From Cyathus striatus (lineage: Eukaryota > Basidiomycota > Agaricomycetes > Agaricales > Nidulariaceae): DNA of 64,000 bases. Below the pieces are notes generated by a model. The model had not been told where the DNA came from. It ran no database searches and saw nothing but the letters and a program-made list of their open reading frames with translations. Below are positions 46,181 through 56,776 of this stretch, piece by piece (within the stretch, counting starts at the first letter, position 1; each line of letters opens with the position of its first letter). Location of the stretch: NCBI GenBank assembly GCA_025738555.1, contig JAOVFP010000017.1, positions 434,001 to 498,000 of the forward strand, in the 5' to 3' direction. The translations under genes were made by a program, and so were the position numbers.

Positions 46181-46984
46181 AAAAGGCGGCATAATAATAC
46201 CGATACTGTTGGGTTGTCTAGGTTTGAACGTTTGCATTATTTATGTATTGTCATTAACGGATTTCTCCGAATGATGTTATCTCGGTTATAATCGTCCCCA
46301 CACATGTGCCCACAGACCCCCACTGGCGCTTACTTGTTCGTGGTACAACGCACAATGCAACTAAACACTACAGAACAAGTGGAAATGAGTAAAATCGGGA
46401 TAATTGAATCGATTTCTTAGGCTCGTACCTTTAGGTGATATTTGTTAACAGGGATTTAGCCACTTGAGTACCTATTAAATGTGGATTGGAGAAGGATCGT
46501 CCTACGCGAATGAGAAAGAGTGAACATAGGAACACCTAGCGTTTACAAGTAAACGTTAATGCTGACGAAGTTCAATCTATCAAAAAAAAAAATAGCAAGG
46601 AACGTTAACATAGCTCCGAGAACGAGGCATGTGGAACGATGGTACCTGTTGCACGATTCGGAGACATTAAATGGACATCGTTTTAAAACCTGCATCCTAC
46701 GGATTACACGACAATCCCCCAGAAAGTCATATTAATTATTACGAATCAGCTATCTAAAATGTGTACAAGTTCTAAGCTCACAAATGGACAAAGATGAACG
46801 AAACAAGTGTAATCTGTCCTTCAGTACGACAGTATCCACTCCAAATCATCCAAAAGAACCCAGCATGTCCTTCGACCAGACATAAATAAGTGATGACGAA
46901 CCGTACCACGTCGATTTTCATCGTATTCCTCCATTGAACTAGCAAGGGATCACACTTGACCCACTCTCCCTACCATCCCACCAC
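46181..46984. other. Downstream part of the CFEM C duplicated block
   Basis: Reverse complement of the block 28359-28930 downstream of CFEM B (see there): GTCTGGTCGAAGGAC near 46872, GGGGTCTGTGGGC near 46310 and ATCCAAAAGAATA near 46180. No gene. Confidence 0.7.
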
Positions 46985-47959
46985 TCATCTACCAACCAGG
47001 ACCCCCATACCAGCCATCCCCACCCCCAACGCGACTCCCATACCGACAGCCCACCCAGCGCCAGCCGTCACTCTACCACTCCCACTTGTACTACTAGCCG
47101 CACTCTGACTGGGTACACTAGTGGTCGTGCTCGTCACAACCACGGTCCTCTGCGAGCTCGAAGAAGGCACCACGGGACCTGGAGCAGTAGGCAAGCTTAC
47201 ACTGGCAGAAAGCGTCGTACTGCCACTCGGGATGGAACTCGTCGAAGAGGGCGATGAGGATGTGGCGGACGTCGAGGAAAGGAGAGAGGAAAGTGCGGTT
47301 CCGCTTAATGTTGATGCGGATGAGGATGAGAGGGAGGACAAGGCGGTTCCGCTAAGCGTGGATGAAATCAACGTTTGCGCTGTCGTAGCTGTTTTTGTGT
47401 ATACCACATAAGTTAAACCAAAGTAACCAAAAAGTGAGACATACTCGAAAGCGAAATCGGCCCAGGACCACTCGATAGAGGAATCGAAACCGTGCTAGCG
47501 GGTAACGTATTCGCTCCCGTTGAGCCTATGTATATCAGCCAAACTATCATGTGTGCAAGTAAATGAAAGGGAACGAACTGGAGCATAGAGCGGCCAGGAT
47601 GCCACGTACAGCGGGTTGGTCTTCAGGGTGACAGTCGTGCGAGGCGCATGTTACGGTTGCGTTTACGAAGCCAGAGTTGCAGAGGCATGTTGCTTGGAGG
47701 GGCTGTCTGTGTGGTGGGGTTAGTTGCGTGACGGTGGGGGTGAGGGAGGGGGTGGGGTAAACGACTTGAACACAGGCGAATAGCGGAAAATAACAAAGGG
47801 AGAAGAGAAAAGAACGACGTACAAAGTACACTCAGCAGCCTGAGCAGCCGTCTCTGCACACGTTGTCGCACATGCAGGGAGTCCATCTATCCCACTTCCA
47901 TCCTGACCAACTACAATTTTCACGAGAAGAAGCGTGACGGAGAGCTTGACGTTAAGCAT
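46985..47959 (-). CDS. CFEM-domain protein C, predicted GPI-anchored
   Basis: Four exons: 47959-47823, 47706-47579, 47525-47445 and 47388-46985 (249 residues). A signal peptide (MLNVKLSVTLLLVKIVVG) is followed by PACATTCAETAAQAAEC and by TCLC, VTC, HDC and ALC, giving the eight CFEM cysteines. The stalk is Ser/Thr-rich with LSGTALSSL repeats like CFEM B, and the tail (WAVGMGVALGVGMAGMGVLVG) is a plausible GPI signal. The second donor has shifted three bases to GTTCGT, where CFEM A and B have GTGTGT, so exon 2 is 128 rather than 125 bases and frame is kept. Duplicate of CFEM B in inverted orientation. Confidence 0.85.
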
Positions 47960-48337
47960 TGTACACCTGTTTACTTTGTAGTTTTTGCAGAGAGTAGGGC
48001 GAGTTCAAGGTGGAACAGCGTGTACGGTGGTAAACGTATGCTGAGCTGGCTGGAGGGAAGATGAAAAGAAGGTGGATGATGTCAAGATGGCGTTGAGGTG
48101 ACAGCAGATATTGAACCTAGTGATGGATGGGAACCGAAGCCTGTTCGGAATCACATTATGTAACGTTACTAACAACCATCACGCGCACGCGACAATGGAC
48201 CAGATTTTGCGCAAGAATGTGATTTCGATGGGTTGGACACTGGATGGCTGTTGTTGCATGAAGAGAGTCGGTGCGTGCCGGGTCGTAGAGTGCGCGCTAT
48301 TGGTTTCATATATTGTAAACATAGAATACTTAACAAC

Positions 48338-48439
48338 TCTTTGTTAGTATATCGGTTAGTACACGCGCTTGTCATACGATGATTACCGTTGACTCAATGT
48401 TCACCGCGCGAAAGCTGGGTTCGACTCCCAGACAGAGAG
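48338..48439 (+). tRNA. tRNA-Asp(GTC) with about 30-base intron, best copy
   Basis: Acceptor TCTTTGT pairs with ACAGAGA over seven positions (one G-U). The D arm is GTATATCGGTTAGTAC, the anticodon stem CGCGC/GCGCG is perfect, and the loop TTGTCA carries GTC. The intron of about 30 bases lies after position 37, the usual place in nuclear tRNA genes. The T arm CTGGG-TTCGACT-CCCAG is perfect, the B box GGTTCGACTCC is intact and TTTT follows at 48442. This is the only copy in the window that looks fully functional. It lies 380 bases upstream of CFEM C, divergent from it. Confidence 0.75.
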
Positions 48440-49129
48440 ATATTTTGTGTAGTGCTTTTACTCTGCGCACGTAGCGCTATGTATTCCAAACATCCAATAA
48501 TACTTTATCAATTTATTCGGGCCTTCTAAATAGCACCCAGCATATAACCTCATATAACCTTGCCCCACTCGTATAGTAACATCCTCTTTGACTCGTAACC
48601 ACGCTACACAGAGACCCCAAATTGCAAGTTGCAACCTTTTTAATATACCAACAACCGCTCTAACGAGTTCTCACATCTACGAATCATAAACTACTGATTT
48701 ATTTCTTACCTATGCATGACAAACGAAATAAAATGATTAGCTCGATGTTCTCAAATATAAAGCAGGAACTATACTGTCTTGGTTCCTTTGACGAATGAAA
48801 GGGGATTGATTTATTTCGACCTACTTGCACATGATACATATGTAGTCAATGGTCAAAAATAATAGTCTTCACTTTGAGAAATGAAATGAAATGAAATTAA
48901 TTACTATAACATATTTTTCTACTGATAGCCATATAGCTCCCCAACAGTCCTGCGAATCAATGTCAACCCCTTGTGCCCCAGCTCTGGAATTCCCATTAGA
49001 AATCGCGAATACTAATATTGACATTATTAGTGAAGAAGCAAAATATCACTTGGAAAACTTCAAAGGATTCCCGGTGTTTTTTACTTGTGGCGTGGGCTCG
49101 AACCATGCCCATATCATTACACCTCGTTC
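48440..49129. other. Transition to CpG-poor DNA
   Basis: No gene recognised. CpG becomes scarce towards the right. A B-box-like GGTTCGAGCCC on the minus strand near 49100 may be another tRNA remnant. Confidence 0.3.
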
Positions 49130-51317
49130 TCAATCTACCATGCTACCCACACTCCCAATAATACTCCAATTACCACCAACACCCCAATCTACTCAGCATC
49201 CACCCGCACCCTGCAAGCTCCACTACTGCTATTCGCCACACTCTGACTGGGAAAGCTCATGCTCGCACTTGTCACAACTACCATCCTCTGTGAGCTCATC
49301 AACAGTAGGACTGGACCTGATGCACTGGGGAGGGATGCTGATAAGACTAACTTTTAGATAATGTTTATTTATGTAGTATTAACACCACCAACAAGAAACA
49401 TAAAGTTCAAGTTAGTTTATATTTAGTTTGAGGGCACAAGAGTTTCAAGTATAGCAAAGTGAACTAAGTATTTAATAGTAGATAGTGCAATTGCCTTCAG
49501 GTACTTCCAGAACAGACTTCAGACTTCAAATTTGTACTTGGAATCCAATATCAATTTCAGAATGTACTCTACTGCGAGAATGAAAGTACAGCCAGTGTGG
49601 TGCTTAAGGTATTCTAAAGGTATGTCTAACTACTTATATATTTAATTACATGGCAGTGGTCTCATGCATGATGGTATAGGTAAAGTAAATAGTATGTCAT
49701 AATGTCCTAGTGCATCCTAATGGTCAAAGAGGTATGGTCGACCCTCCATACAAGAATCCATGAGGGCATGCTCTGTTTCAGAGATGCATCAAATGCTGTG
49801 CCATGCTATTAATAGGCATGCATCAAGACATGCACTAATACATGTGCTAAGTCTGGCCAAGTACTTGGATATAATGGACACTGGTGTTTCCAGTACTGGC
49901 ATGTCTGATGGCACTATCCAATGTGCCGTGGGAAGTTTTTGGTGCATGTTTCAAAGTCCTAGGGGCATGTGGTTTCCTGCATGGTGGCAGTATTACACAG
50001 AAGAGACATATGGACATCCCAGGTTATTTGAGAGACTGTGCAATAGCTATGCATTGTGGTATCTGGTGGGACTAGTGGCCCAAGAGTCCTCTAGTCCAAA
50101 GTATTTCCCTGAAGGTATGCGATTGTCTTGCCTAGTACTGGGTGCATTATTCTGGGTACAGAGAAGTACTAATATGTTCCAGAGTATTATCTTTAGGTTC
50201 TTTTCTCTATTGTATAGCTATCTAGTACATTGTAATTTATGTAGGAATTGTTGAGCTGCCCAAATATATTGTTGTTATGTTGAATCCCTTAATTCATATC
50301 AGAGGTGATACTTTGACTGGCAGTGCAGGGCTCAACCCCAGCCCTTGGACTCCTCCCTTGATAGTGTACTTGAGTAGAATACTTTAGTTGGCAGCTTGGG
50401 ACTTGCCCAAACTCTTGGACTCTCAGGCTTGATTCACTATATTACTGATACTAGATGGCTATTGTATTTCGAAAAATAACCTTATTATTTTACTAGGCAT
50501 ATCAATGCACTGCTGGATAAAGTTGTGCTTGGACTAGAGATCGAATTGGAAGTTGAAGAAAGTGAAGGAGAGGGGTTGGATGTTGAGAGAAGAAAAGAGG
50601 GAGGTGCGGTTCCACTTAATGTTGACATGGACAATGACAGGAGGAAGGAGGATAGGGTGGTGCCACTGAGGGTTGATGAAGGCAACAAAAGGGAATGGGA
50701 CCAATTGAAAGAGGAATCAAAACTGTGCTGGTGGGTAATGTGTTTGTTCCCATTGCACCTACCACACACATTAGCCACATCAATACCCATCTAACCACTC
50801 ATTCTTGAAGAGAAGGGATGCACAGCAGAGAGCTGTTGGTCTTCCCATGGACAGTCATGCAAGGTGCATATTACTGTTGCATTAATGAATCTGCCACCAC
50901 AAAGGCAATCTGTTTGGAGTGGTTGTCTGTCATGTGGAGTTAGAAGTGTGAAAGGGAAGAGAAGGATGAAGAAGCAAAAGAAGAGGGAGAGAGAAGGGTG
51001 GAAGAAAGGACAAATGAAACATATCAGTGTTGCATGGAACAGTAATCTCAAGGAGTTAAGTCAAGCCATGGACAGACTCTTGTAGAACTTGCATAGAGGT
51101 GGTAGCAGAAAGCAATGAAAAGAAGAAGAGAGCAGGCAATATACAAAGTACACTCAGCCACCTGAGCAGCCATTTCTGCACATGTCGTCGCACACACTGG
51201 GAGCCTGTCTATCCCACTTCCATCCTGACCAGCCGCAATCCTCATGACACCAAAAATTAGCACATAGATGATTGATAGTGCATGGGATGTCAAGAAGATC
51301 GGTGCAGAAAGAGTCAT
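49130..51317 (-). pseudogene. CFEM copy D, pseudogene split by an insertion
   Basis: Minus strand. Exon 1 from 51317 reads a signal peptide, DGSGIDRLPVCATTCAEMAA and VAECTL up to a GTATAT donor. Exon 2 (after CATGACAG, about 50932) reads TDCLCGGRFINATVICTLHD and CPWEDQ, then loses frame before the eighth cysteine. The stalk continues as SSTLSGTTLSSFLLS to about 50509. The 3' part of the same gene resumes at 49338 and runs to about 49130 (ACAGAGGATGGTAGTTGTGA matching the CFEM B stalk and tail). The copy is CpG-depleted and clearly dead. Confidence 0.8.
49335..50508. mobile_element. 1166-base insertion inside CFEM pseudogene D
   Basis: Bases ATGC at 49335-49338 and 50505-50508 flank 49339-50504. 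The ends are TGATAAGACTA and, reverse-complemented from the right, TGATATGCCTA, so the insert begins TG and ends CA. A 4-base duplication with TG..CA ends suggests a solo LTR, though a TIR element is possible. It contains a tandem pair of about 73 bases near 50310-50450 (TTGGCAGC..TTGGACTC blocks) and a 164-codon frame (49760-50254) with no recognisable domain. Confidence 0.65.
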
Positions 51318-51707
51318 GGCTTTCTTTGTGATTGATTTCTGTCTGTGAGCACTGTATCCCACCGGGGGGGCTGATCGACTTCAAATGTACTACATTGAAA
51401 TTGATACTTACTGAGCTCTTTACACTTAGCCTGGTGTTCTGTACAAAATCTGCACAGATCTGTGCATATTATGCAGATTCCGTACAAAGTACATTTGGCT
51501 TGAATATCACTACAGTCATTCATCACGTGATGCAACATCCCCATATGGTACAACAGTGTGAAGAACTTTGCATGTAACTCATCGAAATTATGATCAATTT
51601 TGTTCATTTTTTTTTCTATTTTACACAAATAATATGTCTCAATACAACTGAGCAAAAATAAAATGCATTATGTATTTCTATCATATATAAAATGCTTTAC
51701 AGTGTGC
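51318..51707. other. CpG-poor repeat DNA left of the solo LTR
   Basis: Contains GAGCTCTTTACACTTAGCC at 51415, shared with 56231, and TCTGCACAGATCTGTGCA-type inverted motifs. It belongs to the repeat family described at 54680 and 58080. No gene. Confidence 0.45.
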
Positions 51708-52483
51708 AATGGTGTTACGTACCGATTCTCTTCCTGCTTAGAAGTGGTTGCGAAGACACCCGGAGGGTGTGGGAGAACTATAACGGAAACCCGAAGTAAG
51801 TACGGGTGCGGAAACGTAGAGCGGGAGTGCGGAAAGAACCGTGGCTTCAGCTTGTGTGCTGCGCCGCCTGGATATCCCCAGGGAATGGTTCGTATTTCGA
51901 GGAAGATGATATGTAACCAAGGAAGACGTTCCAGAGTATAAGAGAAGGCTTCGCCACTACACTAGGTAGTGGGAGAGAAACCCGAAGGAAAACCCGGAGC
52001 GGGTTTCAGAACTTAGAGTAGGAAGAAAGTGTACAGAGTTGATACGAATACTAAAGACTACCTATTACATCTGGAAGACTACTTATACTAAGTAGGAACC
52101 TGTAGATACGAATGTAGAAGTATTATACAAAGGACAAGTCAAAGGAGTAAGTAGGAAATGAAGTCTTGGCAAAGCGGAGTAGGGGCGCAAATGACGCGCT
52201 CAGAATGAAGAATAAGGAACTAATCTACAAAGGCCATAATGAAACGTATAAGTAGGAATGGAAGGGAGGAGTAATAGAATGATGACGCGGTGAGGCCGTC
52301 ATAAGAGAAAGTACGTATCCGGGATACCCGATAGAAAACCCGACGGGTTCCGGGTACGTTCCCGGGCGGGAACGTCGGGAAGTGTAAACCCGAAGCGGGT
52401 ACGTTCCGGGAACGGACCGGGTATGTTGGAAGGTCACGTGGGAACGTCGGCACGATGTATCCGGACACGGATATAACAAATGG
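51708..52483. mobile_element. Solo LTR of a retrotransposon with 5-base target duplication
   Basis: AATGG at 51708-51712 and 52479-52483 flanks a 766-base sequence that starts TGTTACGTACCG and ends CGGATATAACA (TG..CA with short inverted ends). It is CpG-rich and contains repeated GGTACGTTCC and GAACGTCGG motifs, in contrast to the CpG-poor DNA around it, so it is young relative to its surroundings. No internal coding part is present, as expected for recombination between two LTRs. Probably of the Gypsy type, but no protein is available to confirm this. Confidence 0.8.
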
Positions 52484-53117
52484 TTACATCAAATGCACCA
52501 GTTTTGAAAAACAAGAAGTCTTAAATCTGACAGTTATGATGTAATTGTGCTTAATAAAACTCATATGTAAATATCTACACAATATATTGAAAAAACAGAG
52601 AATTTTGAATGAGACAGTAAGTATTTCTGTGGCAGATATTCAGGCATATGTGGTGTGGTGCATTACTACCTGAGTAATCAAATCTAGATGATTAGTTTAC
52701 ATAATAGGGTCCGGATAAATATTACTTGATTAATCATTGCCATGCCTTAGTTTGACTCAGTGTTGCACTCTGTGATAATTACCCCAAATTCACCATTCGG
52801 AAAGATATTCATGTAGAAGATGCAAATCTAAACCTAGAGCCGTCAAATTCCGCAAATATTTAATTCATATAATATATAATGTATATGTAAAATTTCAGAG
52901 CAAACGAGTGTATTTGTCATGTACAGTTCATGAAACAAAATTTGGCATTGCATAAGATGATGAATGACTGTATAAAGTAGGAATTATTCTGTGTAGAATT
53001 GGTAAGGATTCTGCACAGAATGGAAAGTTCTGTATAGAATATGCAGAATTCCATAACAAAGATTTCTTTGGAATCTGTACAGACTTCTTCAATATTTATT
53101 ATATGTATATACAATAA
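52484..53117. other. CpG-poor repeat DNA
   Basis: AT-rich. Near 52990-53090 there are GAATTCTGCACAGAATGG-like motifs of the CTGCACAGA repeat family. No gene. Confidence 0.35.
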
Positions 53118-53215
53118 AATAAAATGTCTCTACTGTGATTTGAACCCATAGCATGTGTACACTTTGTCATCAAACATATGAAGCACTAAACCAGCTGCAC
53201 CAATGTGCCTTTCCT
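53118..53215 (-). repeat. tRNA-derived SINE-like remnant
   Basis: On the minus strand, GGTGCAGCTGGTTTAGTGC (A-box-like) is followed about 40 bases later by GGGTTCAAATCACAG (B-box-like). It is CpG-depleted and without a complete cloverleaf. Confidence 0.5.
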
Positions 53216-53299
53216 TTTCATAACATAACCAGACTTCATCCATGTCATCAGATGAGCACGCTGCATGTGTCATGTGCCATAGAATTCTCTTTGCATTGT

Positions 53300-54480
53300 A
53301 CATCATAGACTTCCACCCTCTCCCACCCACCCCTGCCACCTCAACAACAGTGTTGGCAACACCTCTCCCCCCACTGCCAGAACACCCTCAACTTCAACAT
53401 GTATCCCCATGTCAACATCTGCAGATGATGTCAATGTGATGGTGCTTGTCATCAGGTATGTCCCCTCTCTCCACTCACTTTAGCATCCCCTGCTATCTTG
53501 TGTCCACAGCACTGTCTACTTCTTGTAGATGCCCTGGCTCCAGCCTCTCACACCACCACCACCACCACTACCACTCGTGCCCCCCCTCTCACCCCCTCCC
53601 TCCCTTCCCCTCCCTACAATGATGTGGCAAGAGTGACATCTATGCCACATCACCCAGCCACTCCCCTTGTCCCTCTCTGCATCATAATGACAACACATGT
53701 TCCATTGGCATGAATGGTGTTGATGCTATGCCATGCCACCCGCCCCCTCTCCTCTGCTCCACCTCCCTCTCTTTCATCCCCAATGGTAGCTGTTCACCAA
53801 CTGATGGCAGTGTAGTGGCTATGATGGCCACCTCCACCACATCACCCATCACCCATCCCTCCCTCTTCTCCTGCATCATGACAACAACAACACCATGTCC
53901 CCTGGATACACCGCCTTGCTGTTCCCCACCACCACCACCACCACCATCACCACTGCCTTCTACTCACCTCGTTGATGTCACCACACTACACTCACCAACA
54001 CTACTACCATACCTAAGTACTCATCATGGTTGTCGCCAAGGCCATTGGGGGAAAGGGGGAGAGGAAGGCAGTGGTGGCCATCATGGGTGACATGGTTCAG
54101 TGAAAGAGGGAGGTAGGTGGGCGGGAGGGGGGAGTGCCATTGACTTGGCATAGACAATATTGGGATGAAGCAGTGAGGGTGAGTGTCAGTACCACCTCCA
54201 CACCATCCCCCTGGCCATATCGATATTGACACCATGTCATCCAAAGCATCTCCACCCCCTCAACACCAGCAACATGGTAGCATTGATGCCACATGTTATT
54301 CAATGTGTCAATGCTACATCACCACCAATGTCTCCATGCCCTGCCACCACAATGCAGCTCCCTTTCTCCCTCCCCTTCATCCTAGCATAACAGCACTGCT
54401 GCTGTCTTCCCTTCCCCTCTGCCTCTCACCCACCACCACCTCCCTCCCTTTGCCTCCAGTGGCATTGTAGCTGTTCACCA
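53300..54480 (+). repeat. Low-complexity C-rich region with CCA microsatellites
   Basis: The plus strand is rich in C, A and T with runs of CCA (for example 53550-53575 and 53925-53950) and little CpG; between about 54050 and 54145 the bias switches to G-rich. Frames of 60-126 codons here are low-complexity by-products. No gene. Confidence 0.6.
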
Positions 54481-54679
54481 ACATGTCTATTGCTATTATA
54501 TAGTTGTATTAGTTTAATAATATTATTAGATGTTGTATTGCTATAGTAAGATTGTATATTAATAGTATAGTAATAAATATTTTTGTTTTTAAGCACATTG
54601 TGTGAGACTATGAGTGAGAGTAGCTGGTATCAGATTTAAGAGGTTGGAAGATGTGGTAGGGAAATATTAAAATTAAGAG

Positions 54680-54830
54680 GTCTGTGCAGATTCCATACAG
54701 ATCTGTGCAGAATCTGTATGGAATACACACTTGATTTTCAGGTCTGTACAGATTCCATGTGGATCCACACAGATTCTGCACAAATCTGTATGGATCTGTA
54801 CAGACCTCCAGGAGGAGCATAAATTACTGG
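54680..54830. repeat. CTGTACAGATCC repeat, copy with inverted ends
   Basis: GAGGTCTGTGCAGATTCC at 54678 and GGATCTGTACAGACCTCC near 54793-54810 are inverted to one another around several internal copies of the motif. Related copies lie at 51430-51490, 56260-56450 and 58080-58280. Confidence 0.6.
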
Positions 54831-56463
54831 GTTTTGTCATGTTGAACCTGTTAAAATTCATCTGTCAGAAATGTTTGTGTGCATGGAGCAGGACACAGCT
54901 TTGGAAGTTCAAGCTAGTGCATTTTCTACCAGCTCTCCACAGAGAAAACCACAGTCTTATTCAAGCAGATGCTCCATTACATCTAAACAACATTTAAAAA
55001 TAATAATATCTAGATGTCATTCACCTCAGATGGAACCTTTCGAAATGATGAGCTTAGAAATGACCAACATTTTTCGAAATTTACCTGGTTCATCCTCTGG
55101 TGATAGTTCAGAGACCATGGGTTTTGATCAATTTGGAGGTTTTAGCTTTAGTGGTGTTGAAGTACAGATGCAGGTCAGAGATTTGAATGATGACACTGAA
55201 GATGAGAGCTATGAGGAATATGAAGATTCCATTGTTAATAGCAGTGTTGGGTTTTACCAAGTGTCACAGGAATTGCTTGTCATACAAGGTTGGGATAAAC
55301 AACATAGCAAGGGGACTCCAGTGAGTAAAACATAATTTATGTCATATATCTAATTTGAACTCAATCACTTGAAGAGCCATTGGCACCATCTCTAGTGGTG
55401 GTTAGTGGAAGGAACAATGGAGGCAGCTTGCATTTGTCCACAAGGGCCTTCAAACTGTGTGCATGCATGACCTCTCAAGAAGCTAGGGGTTACAAAATTC
55501 CCAAGAGACAATCATATACTTTTAGTTAAGATATGATTCTATAGCCACATAAAGGCAGATGCTTATTCAGACATCTCAGAACCTGATAGAGTTATAATGG
55601 TCTTTCTTGACTTGGACTTCTCTCCTTTTTACTTATTTTCCATTTCATCTGGCACTGAAATGATTGAGTGGGTTATTGTCATTCATGAAGAAGTGGAGCA
55701 TAGTGTTGTAGTCTGGAAATGTAGAAAATGTGGACCATCTGGCCATCAACATATCAACAGCTCAAAGCACTACTTTAATTCATTAAAACAATTGGCCCCT
55801 ATAAACTCAGACATTGATTCAAGTCCACACTGATAAATACAAATTTTGGAATTGTATACTGTATATTATGTAAAACACATATCCAAGATTTCAGATGGAA
55901 TATCCCACTACAGAGTCATCTATGAGCTACTTAACAAGATACATGAAATAAAGAGTGTCTAAAATTTACAGCATGTGTATCACAATATACAGTAATCTAT
56001 GAAGAACATATTTTTGCATAGTGGTAGCAAAATTAAGATAGTACATATTACCAAATTTTAAATGTGTTCCAAGCAGAGTGTGATGCTCTATAGTCATCTA
56101 CAATGTGGACTAACCAATAAATTGCTCTCCAAAAGTGTGGGAACTGCCATCATTCTTGGCAAATATGAGTAACTGACTGATAACAACAACACTTTGCTTT
56201 TCTTAATTTTACTTTATTCAAAGTCCCAAATAATGAGCTCTTTACACTTAGCCATGTGTTCTGTACAGATCCATGTGGAGTCCATACAGAATTTTTGGAA
56301 TCTGTGTGGAACCTGCACAGATTTTTTTCATTTTGGCAGGGGTTTTTTTGGGTCTGTGCAGATTCTGCACAGATTCCGAAAATTCCATACAGATTACACA
56401 GAATTCTGCAGAATTCTGCATTACAGACCTGAATATTCTGTACAGAATCTTATTATACTTATT
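54831..56463. pseudogene. Decayed element with an acidic coding remnant
   Basis: A plus-strand frame at 54871-55335 reads FGGFSFSGVEVQMQV and DDTEDESYEEYEDS, and another at 55597-55833 is open, both CpG-depleted. They look like remains of a transposon protein, but I do not recognise the family. The right end carries GAGCTCTTTACACTTAGCC (56231) and CTGCACAGA motifs shared with 51415-51490. Confidence 0.35.
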
Positions 56464-56776
56464 TCCTTGTGTGTGACACTAGGTGTTGAGCATGACACTA
56501 AGTGTTGAGTGTGATACTAGGTGTTGAGTGTGATACTATACATTAAATGTGACACTATGCATTAAGCATGACACTATGCATTGAGTGTGACACTAGGTGT
56601 TGAGTGTGACACTATGCATTAAGCGTGACACTAGGTGTTGAGTGTGACACTATACATTAAATGTGACACAATATGTTAAATGTGACACTGCATTAATCGT
56701 GACACTATACTATATGTTAAATGTGACACTATGCATTAACTGTGACACTAAGTGTTGAGTGTGATACTATACATTA
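56464..56776 (+). repeat. 20-base minisatellite TGTGACACTAGGTGTTGAG
   Basis: About fifteen imperfect units of (T/C)GTGACACTA(G/T)G(T/C)(G/A)TT(G/A)AG lie head to tail. A few more units in the same orientation resume at about 57873-57915, after the element described next, so the array was split by an insertion. Confidence 0.85.

Noticed and set aside
49760..50254. 164-codon gene inside the insertion at 49339-50504
   Set aside because: No recognisable domain, CpG-poor, and it lies wholly within an element that looks like a solo LTR.
53242..54470. Several open frames in the CCA-rich region
   Set aside because: Open only because of the repeat composition; His/Pro/Thr-rich peptides without domains.
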